Part shown: piece by piece, positions 1 through 10,815 of the stretch
Layout of the letters: every line of letters starts with the position of its first letter
How positions within the stretch are numbered: the first letter of the stretch is position 1
The notes under the pieces: generated by a model
Told to the model about the DNA's origin: nothing
Databases searched by the model: none
The model's input: the letters and a program-made list of their open reading frames with translations, nothing else
Origin: Mytilus edulis
Taxonomy: Eukaryota; Mollusca; Bivalvia; Mytilida; Mytilidae
Direction: 5' to 3'
Assembly (NCBI RefSeq): GCF_963676685.1
Contig: NC_092349.1
Location: 35,694,293 to 35,758,292, forward strand
DNA: 64,000 nucleotides
Program-made: the position numbers and the translations under genes

Positions 1-350
1 TTATGGACTTTCCAAATTGATCTTCCTCTAAGTTCAGTATTTTTGTGATTTTACTTTTTAGTACTTGCTAACAAATGTTATTGACAATTATGAATCCTTT
101 TAAAGGACAACACACATGGAGTAATAATGATCATAAAACTCTTCCAAATTTTCAATGTTTCAAAATGCCTCTATAGGAAATAGTAATGTTCATAAATAAA
201 TATGGAGGTAGTGATGTTATTGTTGGGCAATTATAGTGTATTTGTTGGATTCACAATTTAACTTCTTTATAAACTTTTTTATTGTTTTAGTTATTGCATT
301 TGTTTATTTGCCTTACATAAAAACTTTTGTCGGAAGTATATGATAAAGCG
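1..350. other. No recognisable gene or repeat
   Basis: AT-rich sequence with stop codons in all frames. I see no splice-flanked open stretch, tandem repeat or copy of a repeat found elsewhere in the window. Confidence 0.5.
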
Positions 351-484
351 ATCAATACATGGCCTTTTCCATATCGGCCTGGGTATCATCCCTCGACCCA
401 TATCAGCACCTCGACTCCGTCTCGGGCTGATATGGGGGTCTCGGGATGATACCCAGGCCGATATGGAAAAGGCCATGTATTAAT
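351..484. repeat. Near-perfect 134-bp palindrome (foldback/MITE-like)
   Basis: The left arm (351-407) is the reverse complement of the right arm (426-484) with very few mismatches and a 2-base length difference. The outer ends read AATACATGGCC and GGCCATGTATT. The loop is about 18 bases. A short ORF that runs through it is a by-product of the symmetry. The form suggests a foldback or MITE-type element. No convincing target duplication is visible beyond ATC-like flanking bases. Confidence 0.75.
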
Positions 485-654
485 CTCTATCTAATACAAA
501 AAAACTACGACGAATTTTATGAGTTTATGATTTGAAAAATGAAGGAAAACACCAATTGATATATCATACACATACCTGATTTTTCTTTCGCACTTTTTTC
601 TAAAAAAATCAACAAAACAAATAAAGAAATTAATTTAAAAACAGTGCACATTCA
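485..654. other. No recognisable feature
   Basis: AT-rich spacer between the palindrome and the first dispersed repeat. Confidence 0.4.
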
Positions 655-862
655 TTTCTTTACAGAAATAAGGCCTTTAGTTTTCTCGTTTGAAAAGTTT
701 AACATTGTCATATCGGGGCCTTTTTATTTATAGCTGACTTTGCTGTATGGGCTTTGCTCATTGTTTAAGGCCGTACGGTGACCTATAGTTTTTAATGTCT
801 GTGTCATTTTGGTCTCGTGTGGACAGTTGTATTATTGGCAATCATACCACATCTTTTTTTAT
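655..862 (+). repeat. Dispersed repeat Rep-A (CATACCACATC tail)
   Basis: This copy runs from AAGGCCTTTAGTTTTCTCG to the tail TTGGCAATCATACCACATC. The same sequence recurs at 40975-41172 on this strand and at 40155-40440 on the other. Marks include TCGGGGCC, GGCCGTACGGTGACCTATAG and the CATACCACATC end. I recognise it as a repeat type abundant in mussel genomes. No coding capacity is seen. It may be the tail of a non-autonomous element. Confidence 0.75.
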
Positions 863-1002
863 ATGCAAAATGTTGATATCAAAGCAAAACAATAAGAAGA
901 AAAAAATGTAATTCCTGTGAAGTTATTTTGCGGACTACTTCATGATTTGTATGGTTTGTTCTTCTGTTGTGCCGTTACACCACTGAGTCAGGTTGGGGAG
1001 TG

Positions 1003-1215
1003 TTGAGCTCTTCGAAATACGTTTTGTTATCAATTCGCCCTATATTTTTTTTAAGTGTCTTCTGTCGGGGCATTTTATGGCTGACTATACGATATGAGAT
1101 TTGTTCTCTTTTTCAAGGGCATAGGGTTGTCATTACCTGCTTAGTGCCACTTCATTTAATCGTCAGTGTATATTTGATACATTTGCAATCATACCACATA
1201 TCCTCACCTTATATT
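1003..1215 (+). repeat. Diverged Rep-A copy
   Basis: The order of blocks matches Rep-A (CGGGGCATTTTATGGCTGACTATACG, then the TTTGCAATCATACCACATATCC tail), but with many substitutions. The 90-codon ORF here is repeat sequence and not a gene. Confidence 0.55.
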
Positions 1216-1799
1216 TATCGTCACTTTCTTTTTTTTTAAGTCAATATATAATGTTTTTAATTCAAAACAAAATTGTTCGCAATAACACTGGTTCTCAATA
1301 ACACTGGTTCGCAATGACATATGTATTATTTTTGTATTGTCGTTCGCAATGGCAGTACACACATTGAAGACTCAGCAATGTTTAAAGCAACAATAGCAAT
1401 CTACATGATTAAGTAAAGGTATTTATTGTATAATGTTGAGCAAATGAAAATATATATAATGAACCTATATTACTTACCATTAAACGACGGTTCTGTCTAA
1501 AATACTGAAAAATAAATGTTTAATACTGCATTGTATGACATTCTTAACATACCTGAAACATGAAATATAAAGTTATCATAGAGTCGCCTACTTTTATTAC
1601 AGTATGGATTCAAATTGTGTTCTGGGTGAACAATAATACAATAAAACGTCGAGTTAATCGTTAATGTTAATCGCTTAGCAGATTTGTTGTTTGTTAGTCG
1701 TTGGAAATCCCTTCCGAAAAGACATCTTTTATTACTCATAACCAAATTATTGAATACAAATTGACATCTTATAAGACATATACAATATAAGAAAAATCT

Positions 1800-1963
1800 A
1801 TAATGTGTCGTCCATTTGTTTAAGGGGCCAGCTGCAGTCTGATTCAGAGTTCTGGATTTTCACCCTGAGTTGGAGTCCAATTAGTGTCCTCGAGCTGTTT
1901 TTTATCTTCGTTTTGATTGTCTCTTTTTGACACACTTCCCATTTTCATTCTCAATTTTATGAA
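1800..1963 (+). repeat. Dispersed repeat Rep-F
   Basis: Starts near CCATTTGTTTAAGGGGCCAG and ends TTTCATTCTCAATTTTATGA. It shares order and wording (GGAGTCCAATTxGTG, TCTTTGxCACA, CCATTxxCATTCTxAATTTTAT) with 5672-5822. A fragment of the same end sits at 3538-3580. Confidence 0.6.
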
Positions 1964-4377
1964 CGCAGATAACAACCAGCAAAATATTAACTACATAGAC
2001 ATGTAACATGTTCATGTTATAATCAAAAGTTAATCAATACTTCATTGTGCTCAGTTCCATTGGACTTTTTAAAGAGGTATATAGTCTTTGAACCTTTAGA
2101 ACTTTTCTAAATTGAGTGCTTATCTCATCTTTTACATGTAGGTGAAACTCAAAAAGAACTTCAAGGTAATTTGATATACAATTTCAAAAAAGTAATTATT
2201 TATTTTTGTTTTCTTTTGCAATGAAAGAATACGAGTAATTAAGATCATCAACTTCTAGTGTATCATTACAAAAGAAATAATTAAATAGTCATTTTGAGGT
2301 ACCTTTATTACAAATTTTGTAACTAGTCTACAAAATGCAAAGTTTGATTGTAACAAGTAATATTCTCTCTGTGAGTCTATTGTAAGAACCTTGTATAGAA
2401 AAAACGGTATTTGGTTCATATGCGATTCAATATTATTAATATGTATTCCACTTTCCTGTGGAAAGACCTATTGATTTTGTTCTGATTGCTTTTTTTCCCT
2501 TCTTTTTAAGTTTACCCCTTTTTTTGCAGTATAAAATTGTTTCGCATGATGTCACTTAAATATTAAAGATATTAGTCATTGCCCTTTACAGACTCATCAT
2601 CTTGTTATTACTGCTGGTTGATATACGTTAAGTATGATCATTTCTGTGTTGGTCTTGTTATTGCTTCGAGTCTTGTGGTATTAACCAGAACGAGGCAACT
2701 CCTTTATTTGAAACTAAAACCTAGAGATATTCCGAAATTATTATTGGCCGGATCAAAACTGGGCCAAACATTTGTTGACCCAAATGAGTCATTTGTATTG
2801 CACAGACAGTGTAATTCCAATAACAGAGTAATAATTTACCAATATAACATAATCGTTTGTTAACAATCTTATATGGCAAACTTTAAGAACAACAATATAG
2901 GGTAATTTAAACAGAGAGTAATGACAGAAACATTATAAAAGCGGACCAACAACAAGGTCGAACACCAGAAAAGGTTTTATTTTGAATTGTATTGAATATT
3001 ATTTGAAAATACCAATGTTTCAATTACAAATAATAAAAATTACCTTCGACGTGGCGTCGACATCCATTTTGTTAACAGATTGTAGTCAACTGAAAGGGTT
3101 GAGTAGTGGCAGACATGCGCATTACTTTCCAGGTATAACATGATCCTATTTATAGACATTAAAACAGTTTTTATGACTGATTTGATTTCGAATTAGGTCG
3201 TTCATAATAGATGAATATATATGTAAAAAATTTAAACACACCTCTTTCACAAAATTGTATTCAAATTATTTAAAATCACAATCTATACATAGATTGGTAT
3301 ATTATTGATATATTTGTTTACGTTTTATTGAGGCAAATGATTAAAGTGATTCCTTTTATATCAGCACGATTCATACCTGGAACTGGCCAATAAAAAACAA
3401 ATTGACAGTAATAAACCATATATTGCATTCCGGGACAGAAATGATTCATCACAAACAGTTAAACTCACTTGTTAAAGTTGTAAAATGCTTAACACACAAA
3501 ACGTATATTTGCTTTTAAGTCGAATTTTTTTTTTTGCTCTTTGACAAATTCCCTATTTCAATTCTCAATTTTATGAAATAAAACAAATTGAAATGAGAAA
3601 AAGTTTCCAGGGGCTATTTCAGAAAATGATAGAAACATGTTAAACTTATTAATACATTATTAGTAGACAAAAATGTCCATCAGCAGCAGCCTCCATACAC
3701 ATTATTCATGTTATTGTAGTAATGCCACAGTATTCAATATTATCAATACCGGAAGATTTGTCGACTAAAACATGTATGGGTGTTGGAAACATATTTAAAA
3801 TTACCATCAGTTGTGTTCTGCATTGTTGAATTGTTGAAAAATAATCATGATATGATATGTCATCGATATCCTTTGTAAGTACTTTTTTTAAGGATGACAA
3901 TAAGTGTATGCACATCGTTTTATAATTTGGGACTTATTAAATCAAAATAATCATAGCAGTTATGATTATATATCCCGTTTCGAATGCGATATTGCTTGCT
4001 TTATGTCACTTGACGGAGTGGGTTTTAATCGGTTCGCTTTTTATTACCAGTCCATTTTAGACAGGTGTGTCGGTTTAAACTCATCAATCATGATCAATGA
4101 AGTGTCCAGTTATTCGCTCCATATCATACACTCAGTTCAGTTTTGTATATGTTTGGTGGCACTGATAGTTAATTAAAAATCAATTATAATTATAATGTAC
4201 AAAATCTTATCAGAAGGAAAGGAGAATTTTGCTAGCTTTGAACATGAGCTATCTTTTTTACAATGTGCTTACTCTATAAACATTTTAACCTTCCTGTAGT
4301 ATAACCTAAGGATATGGATGTATATATGTTGCATATGCTTTGCACTATAGTGTTGTATATATAAATGGATGACGCTT
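1964..4377. other. No supported gene
   Basis: About 2.4 kb of AT-rich sequence. The short ORFs here have biased, low-complexity compositions and no paired splice sites. Apart from the Rep-F fragment at 3538-3580, I see no copy of another repeat in the window. Confidence 0.45.
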
Positions 4378-4600
4378 TTTAATTTGTCAATGGGGGTTGG
4401 AGTTGTTCAAAAAAAAATTACATTTTAAAACTCTCCGATGTATATAGTTCTTTAAAAATAATCTTAAATAATACAAGTGAAAACAACTCCGTTTCTACTT
4501 AGTGTTCCTAATTGGAAGGAAGTGCAAAGAAGAACAAGAACAAGAACAAGAACAAGAACAATGGCATAATCCTTATCACACACATCTTCAACATGTTCAA
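4378..4600 (-). repeat. Partial copy of MITE-like element, inverted relative to 5174-5447
   Basis: Read on the - strand, 4400-4580 matches 5215-5440, including TGATAAGGATTATGCCATT, the TTGTTC tract and the CCTTCCAATTAG and AACTCTCCGATG blocks. Its left flank, TTTAATTTGTCAATGGGGG, also occurs as a direct copy at 5176. The right end is lost after about 4585. Confidence 0.65.
4526..4563 (+). repeat. (AAGAAC)n microsatellite
   Basis: Imperfect hexanucleotide run of about six units inside the element above. It corresponds to the TTGTTC tract of the sister copy. Confidence 0.85.
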
Positions 4601-5173
4601 ATAGACTGTCCTTGTGTAAATTAAAACGTCAGCTTTGCCCGATCAGTTGTAATAACACTGATAATAACCACGGTAATTAAAACTTTAGAACCATTTTTTT
4701 TCTATTTATAAACATATTCGAATACTCTTTGTCTTAATAATAGGGTAATTGCAAATTAATACAAACATAGTGTGCCAGCAATGTTGTGATGTTATTTGAT
4801 AAATCAACAAGAAAATAAATCATGGCCAAAGAAACGAATCTTGTGCGCATGCAACTGATACAATATGATGCAAATGTTGAAGGTCAGACTGCTGTGTAAC
4901 AATTGACTCAGATTCAACACTGCGAGCTTAGTCTTTAAAACTTTCACCATTCTCATCATGCTCATTGGTAAAACTTGGCAAGTTAATGATAAAAATAAAC
5001 GAAATATGTCCAATGCTTTGAATGACCACTGAGAGCTAACGACTACATAACAAAATTACAACATAAACCATAATAAGTTGTTGGTTGTAAATCTAAACAA
5101 ATCGAAAACAATATGTATTAAACCGATTAGATTCGGATAGTCAACTAAGGCTACAATAGTTTTCTAATTCGAT

Positions 5174-5447
5174 TTTTAATTTGTCAATGGGGGTTGGAGT
5201 TGTTCAACAAATTTTTACAATTTGTGATAAGGATTATGCCATTCTTCTTCTTGTTCTTGTTGTTCTTGTTCTTGTTGTTCTTGTTCTTGTTGTTGTTGTT
5301 CTTCTTCTTCTTCGTACTTCCTTCCAATTAGAAACACTAAGTAGAAACGGAGTTGTTTTCACTTGTATTATTTAAGATTATTTTTAAAGAACTATATACA
5401 TCGGAGAGTTTTAAAATGTAAAAATTTGTTGAACAACTCCTATTATT
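5174..5447 (+). mobile_element. MITE-like element with ~24-bp terminal inverted repeats
   Basis: The left end GGAGTTGTTCAACAAATTT (from 5199) is the exact reverse complement of the right end AAATTTGTTGAACAACTCC (to about 5441). The interior holds a long TTGTTC/TTC tract (5241-5315) and shares blocks with 4378-4600. No transposase is present, and target duplications are not clear because the left flank is also shared with the other copy. The Leu/Val-rich ORF through the tract is low complexity. Confidence 0.65.
5241..5315 (+). repeat. (TTGTTC)n / (TTC)n microsatellite
   Basis: Run of TTCTTGTTC and TTGTTG words over 75 bases, internal to the MITE-like element. Confidence 0.85.
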
Positions 5448-5671
5448 AAATTAATAACACAATAATGTCTAGATATTTTATATCTTAAAGTTGTTTAAAT
5501 TTGATATAATTCATTTTCAGCAATAGTTGTTATTTATGCAAATGGATTTGTTACATGTAGCTAAAACAGTTAATGCTTGCGTCTGTCCCAATTCAGAATC
5601 CTCTAGCCTTTGTTAGCCTTGTTTTTCTTTAAACTTTCGGTTATATCATAATGTATTAGAGTTTGATTTGT

Positions 5672-5822
5672 CGTCCGTTTTCCTCGAACTGGTACATTTT
5701 TTTGTTTAGGGGCTAGATAAACCCCGCCTACAAATGCGGGATTTTCTCGCTGTGGTGGAGACCAATTGGTGGTTTTTGGCTATTTTCTGATCTTTGTCCC
5801 CATTTCCATTCTAAATTTTATA
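5672..5822 (+). repeat. Dispersed repeat Rep-F, better preserved copy
   Basis: Runs from GTCGTCCGTTTTCCTCG through TTTAGGGGCTAGATAA, GCGGGATTTTCTCGCTG and GACCAATTGGTGG to CCATTTCCATTCTAAATTTT. It is homologous to 1800-1963. No ORF. Confidence 0.6.
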
Positions 5823-6632
5823 AGATCGAAAGTACGTAAGTTTTCAAAGACAAATTATCTCTTGTAAAGTGTTGTTTAGGTTGATAATGCTAATAGCCAG
5901 AAAACATAGCGTCACACAATTACAAGAATTTCCTTTTTGAAATTGTAATACATTTATTTACGATTTATGTAATCATATTATAACTAGGATAAGCGGTAAT
6001 GCTAATTGCTGCAAATTATCAATCAAAATGAAGAATGTAACACTTTCAAAAATATTTTGGTACGTCCATTTGTTTTCCTGAATTTGTCTTCGTCAGGGAA
6101 CGACAAACCGACATATAATAAACCAGTAATGTATCAATAAATGAGATCCATCTCGTTCTAGTCCAAATGGCAACTTTGACTAATGAGTTTAAAATTTTCC
6201 TTCTCCTTATAAATTCTAAATTTATCATAATATTATTTGAAAAAGGAAAAAATCTTAGTCGATGTACCTGCAAAATTTCAAAAATTTTCCTTTAGAAATT
6301 GAATCATAAACATGCAAGTGCCCTATTTTAAACACGCATAACAAAAAAAATAGTATATGTCCGTTTTTGTAGTGTTAAGATTTTACAACCATGTTTACTT
6401 GCAGTGATATTGTTTGCCTCAAATGACAGCCGAAATTCGGCCTTTTCCCCTAGAGAAAATTCCCAATTACTAAAAAAAATGGCTTAAAATTCGTCCCAAA
6501 AGGGTTAACATTTCCCCCCAAACAGTGATGGCATTGGTAGTAATGTTTGTAAATATCGTATTCATGTTATTATTTTGATATTATAAAGCACTTTAGAGAT
6601 CCGGTTTTCTGATCAGAATCATCATGGTGTTT
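5823..6632. other. No supported gene
   Basis: AT-rich. Around 6430-6540 there is a C/G-richer stretch (TTCGGCCTTTTCCCCTAGAG) that looks like an old dispersed repeat, but no second copy is seen in the window. Confidence 0.4.
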
Positions 6633-6641
6633 GTAACACAA

Positions 6642-6735
6642 TAACCCGAATAATTCAGTCGTTATATTCCGCTTACTACATTAACTCGCAAGTAGGAGAG
6701 ATCGATTACGGGGAGGGACTGAATTATTCGGGTTA
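6642..6735. mobile_element. 94-bp MITE with perfect 19-bp TIRs and 9-bp target duplication
   Basis: The left end TAACCCGAATAATTCAGTC (6642-6660) is the exact reverse complement of the right end at 6717-6735. The flanks are perfect direct repeats GTAACACAA at 6633-6641 and 6736-6744. Removing the element plus one flank leaves continuous sequence. A 9-bp target duplication is typical of Mutator-like elements and possible for a few other superfamilies. The element has no coding capacity and would need a transposase supplied elsewhere. Confidence 0.85.
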
Positions 6736-7084
6736 GTAACACAAGTGGTTTTCAATGCATTAAGTACCATCATTGCTTCTGTTTCTTTCCCCTCTCTAAA
6801 AAGTACCTTAAGGTTGAAAATGTCTGACAACCAAAATAAAAATGAAAAAAAAACAGTGCAAAAAGACAGCAAAGGTCAGCAAAAAATCGGAGATGTGTTT
6901 AGAATAATATTTCCCAATTTCAGTAAAAAATATGCATTTTTCCCAATAAAAAACGGTAGAGGTAGTTTTGAAAAAAGACAACAATATCACTGACTTGTGT
7001 ACACCAATTTTTGACATTTCGGTTTGTGTTGTTCATACATGGTTGTCAATATAATTGAATTGTATACCACTGTTAAATACGTGA

Positions 7085-7210
7085 GAGGTTAAGCTAGCTA
7101 TAAAACCAGGTTAAATCCAGAATGTGTTACATAATACAATGCCTACACCAAGTCAGAATATGACTGTTGTTAATCATTCGTTTGATATGCTTGTGCTTTT
7201 GATTTTGTCT
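7085..7210 (+). repeat. Dispersed repeat Rep-E, short copy
   Basis: Contains GAGAGGTTAAGCTAGCTATA, AAACCAGGTTxAATCC and CACCAAGTCAGxATATGxC, which recur at 7820-7930 and 15905-16020. Confidence 0.55.
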
Positions 7211-7739
7211 TTTGCATATGGACTCTACACTAAGAATGTTCCTCAAAGTTCGTTTGTTTTATTATTTTAATTTACCTTTCATCTTCAATTTCATTCGTCG
7301 ATGAATTCATACTATGATCAAGGCTTGGTGCATTTTAAGAAATCAAGAAGACGAAACTATAATTTAGTTAATGAAATCCTTATAATTTAACTTTTTCTCA
7401 ATCAATCAATCATTCATCTATTTGAATTTTGTTGTTTAACTTTAAATTGAAATTTCTTTCTTTATAGAAATGTTTATTATGAAATTGTCACATGTGTAAA
7501 AAAGATTTTTTATCAAATTCGATAGAGATAACTAATCTTGATTTATATCCAATTTCATAAATTTACCTTTGACGTTACTTTTTGTGACCTTGAAACATTC
7601 GTGTTACAGACACACACTTCGTAAATGTATTAAGCTGTGTTTGTGTACTGTTCTACATTATTTTAATTATTCGTTATTGTTTTGTAGTTGGCATGTCGAA
7701 ATATGAAATCGTATTGTTTGTTTGTGTGTTTCTCTGTCT

Positions 7740-8095
7740 TTGGTGTCTTTGTAATATTTTTACAGTGTTCCCGTCATGTAGTATTGCCATTTTGACGGTT
7801 ATATTTAACATTGCCAAAAAAACGCGGAGGTATGGCTAGCCACAAAACCAGGTTCAACCTACCATTTTTTCTTTTAAAGTGTCCTGTACCAAGTCAGGAA
7901 TATGGCAGTTGTTATCTTATAGTTCGCATCTATGAATGTTGCATTGTTGTTTGTTTTTTGTTGCACTTTTTTTTTCGTTGTTTTCTTTTTATAGTTGATG
8001 TGTTTCCCCGGTTTTAGTTTGTAACCCGGATTTGTTTTCTCTCAATCGATTTGTGACTTTTGAACAGTGAAATACTACAAATTTGTCTTATTAAA
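7740..8095 (+). repeat. Dispersed repeat Rep-E, long copy
   Basis: Runs from GTGTTCCCGTCATGTAG through GGAGGTATGGCTAGCCACAA and CTGTACCAAGTCAGGAATA to TTTGTAACCCGGATTTG and CAATCGATTTGTGACTTTTG. Other copies are at 10055-10185 (+), 15905-16060 (+), 17345-17600 (-) and 26840-27060 (-). The ORF inside is repeat-derived. Confidence 0.65.
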
Positions 8096-8935
8096 AGGCT
8101 GGCCGTTATAAAATATACAGAATTATTAAAGTTGCACCCTTTAAGTTCCAACAAACGAAAATATAATTCTTGCAATTAATATCTACTTTAATTTTTTTCA
8201 TATTACTTTTTTGGATGGTGTTCTTTCAAACTTCTATTGACTGCATTATATTTTAAACGTTGAATTGCTTAAACATTGATAATTTGCAAATGACTGAATT
8301 TTAGACAACCGTATGATTTGAATGATTTGCATTTAAATTATTAGAAATAGGAAAATGTCTCTCCTTGACCTTTTATTCTTGATATGTCATGTATGTATTG
8401 CAATGATTTAATAATGTTCAAACTGACAATAATAGTAAATGTCATATTTAATTCAAATGGTATATATAATTAAGTCGGGTGTTGCATTAAGTAAAATAAT
8501 ATTGTTCATTGTCTACACATTCATAAACCAAACACAAATATCCATGTTTTGTTGTTACTAAGAAGAAAAACTACAGTCTTTGATAATGTGTAAAACATGT
8601 GACGAATTGTTTTATGAAACTAAAATTTAATGTGCAAATAGGTCTGTAACTATATTTTGAATCCATTTTCAATGAGTATGCAGGTCTAAATATGCATTTT
8701 TGACAGTTTCTTACATATCAAATAGATTAAAATCATAACTATCATTTAAAAATCATGCTCGATCGAAACCGGTTAGTACAATTATTTTTTCATAGAAATA
8801 TACTTACCAGCATTTTTTTTAAATTTGTTTTACATTTATTATTAAGGGTATATTTAAAACTAATAATGTAGTGTTTGTTCTGTGCTTTCTTTTTGTGACA
8901 GTTGTCATACAGGCTGTTTTTAGTGAAGTACTTTA
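8096..8935. other. No supported gene
   Basis: AT-rich sequence with stops in all frames and no recognised repeat. Confidence 0.45.
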
Positions 8936-8936
8936 C

Positions 8937-8972
8937 GACAAGACAAGACAAGACAAGACAAGACAAGACAAT
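8937..8972 (+). repeat. (GACAA)n microsatellite
   Basis: About seven copies of the pentamer ACAAG/GACAA ending in ACAATTTATTACAACTTTGG, followed by an AT-rich tail. Confidence 0.9.
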
Positions 8973-9089
8973 TTATTACAACTTTGGCACACGTATGGTG
9001 CTACAAGAGGATAACAATTATACCTGAACAATTACATGTATAACTATACATTTACAAGTAAGACACACAATAAATAGATTAGTGATAGC

Positions 9090-9186
9090 ATACAACAGAA
9101 GGCTGTACGATCACCTATAGTTGTAAATTTCTATATCATCTAGTCTCGGGTGGAAAGTTGTCTCATTGGCAATCATACCACATCTT
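9090..9186 (+). repeat. Rep-A tail fragment
   Basis: Last ~95 bases of Rep-A: GGCTGTACGATCACCTATAG through CATTGGCAATCATACCACAT. Confidence 0.75.
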
Positions 9187-9264
9187 CGTATTATCATAGT
9201 CTAGTTAAACGAAAGAATACTGATTTGGTATGCAGAATCTTAATATTTTTTGTTTCTTTGAACT

Positions 9265-9700
9265 ACCTGTCAGTAACTGAAAGTATTTTCAGATCTTTAC
9301 TTTGTGTCGTTTTTGTTGTGGAGTGAGTAAAATATCCTGCCACGCATGGTTTGAGGGATTTTGGAAGTTGTCTTTCTGCTTTGTATCGATGTCATGCCTA
9401 TTTTTAATTGATATTTGAATTGTGTTCTTATATTGTACTGTTACACCACTATCTTCGGTTAAAGGAAGGGTTTGTGACCAACAAACTACTTCATAACGTC
9501 ACATTCTACATGTGGCTGTTTCAAGTCAGGAGCTTGTAGTTCAATGGTTGTCATTGTTGCTGGGGTTTGTTTCTTGTTCATTGCTTTGTAAATATATGAA
9601 AACAAAAATTCGGGCTGTTTGTTTTCTCGTTTAAATTTTTTTGTAATTTGGTCACTGGTGGATAATTTCTCAGTGGCAATTATGCTGCATTTTCTTATTT
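9265..9700 (+). repeat. Degenerate Rep-D plus Rep-A-like sequence
   Basis: The 9265-9490 part resembles 40617-40870 and 61094-61360 (TTTCAGATCTxTxxTTxGTG, then TGTACTGTTACACCACT). The following part keeps GGAGCTTGTAGTTCAATGGT, GTTTTCTCGTTTxAATTxTT and a damaged Rep-A tail near 9690. It is an old copy of the ~0.6-kb unit best seen at 40590-41172. Confidence 0.5.
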
Positions 9701-10054
9701 GTATTTTTCGTTAGAGGAGTAAACATGATACTCAAAAACGAAATAGATAATGATTATAAAAAATGAATTGTAAGATTATGATTATGATTATGTAGCACGT
9801 TGTGAAGTTTATCGTAAGTGTAAAATATTCCTTTACAATTCAACGATATATTTTTATCGTAAGATTCATTTTACACTTAAGATCTTTTGTCAAAAGAGCT
9901 ACTGATACTTTTGTTAATATTTGTGTGTATGTATGATAATATTATCAGCTATGTTTATAAATAGACAAGCGGTTTGTTTGTGATGATCACAGTGACGTGT
10001 TTGAATAGTGGTATCATTGACATAGAATTGTCATCGGATTGCGTTTATTTTTAT

Positions 10055-10185
10055 GCAGTTCAGCAATTATGTCGTTCCCTGGTTTTCCTCTTGTAATTGG
10101 TGTGTTTTCCAAGGTTTTCATGTATGACACGGATTTATTTTCGCTTAATTTATTTATGAATATTAACAGCGGTATACTACTTTTT
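10055..10185 (+). repeat. Rep-E end fragment
   Basis: Contains CGTTCCCTGGTTTTCCTC, GTATGACACGGATTTATTTTC and AACAGCGGTATACTAC, comparable to the 3' part of the 7740-8095 copy. Confidence 0.45.
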
Positions 10186-10410
10186 TAACATTGATTTCCC
10201 AATCGATAGATCAAAACCTTAATATATATTGTTATATATTTCTTCTGCATGTGTTGAACATTACACGACTGTCCCAGCGTATACGATGATATTTAGTAAT
10301 TATCATGTGTTTTCTATTTCAATTATTGTTGTGACGAGATTTCTAATTAAGATTCATGTTTCTTCTTTAGTGGCATTTGTCGTTACGGGATTTGTTTGAA
10401 GTCGGTATTA

Positions 10411-10815
10411 GGACATATGATGTCTTTATTACGACATATGATGTCTTTATTACGACATATGATGTCTTTATTACGACATGTGAAGTTTTAATTGCGACAT
10501 ATGATGTATTTATTACAACATGTGATGTCTAAATTACGACATATGATGTATTTATTATGACATATGATGTCTTTATTACGACATATGATGTCTTTATTAC
10601 GACATATAATGTATTTATTACAACATATGATGTATATATGATGTCTTTATTACGACATATGATTGTCAGTATTTCGACATATGATGTCATTATTACGACA
10701 TATGATGTCTTTATTACGACAAATGATGTCATTATTACGATAAATGATGTCATTATTACGACATATGATATCATTATTACGACATAGTATGTCATTTTTA
10801 TGAGAAAGGATGTCG
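10411..10815. repeat. 21-bp minisatellite, ~19 units
   Basis: Units are centred on CATATGATGTCTTTATTA with the partially palindromic CATATG core, and vary by substitution plus one short irregular unit near 10630. Because 21 is a multiple of 3, both strands stay open: + reads repeats of TYDVFIT, - reads repeats of MTSYVVI. These ORFs follow from the repeat and are not evidence of a protein. Confidence 0.9.

Noticed and set aside
10411-10815. CRISPR-like array
   Set aside because: The units are contiguous with no unique spacers. It is a minisatellite in eukaryotic DNA.
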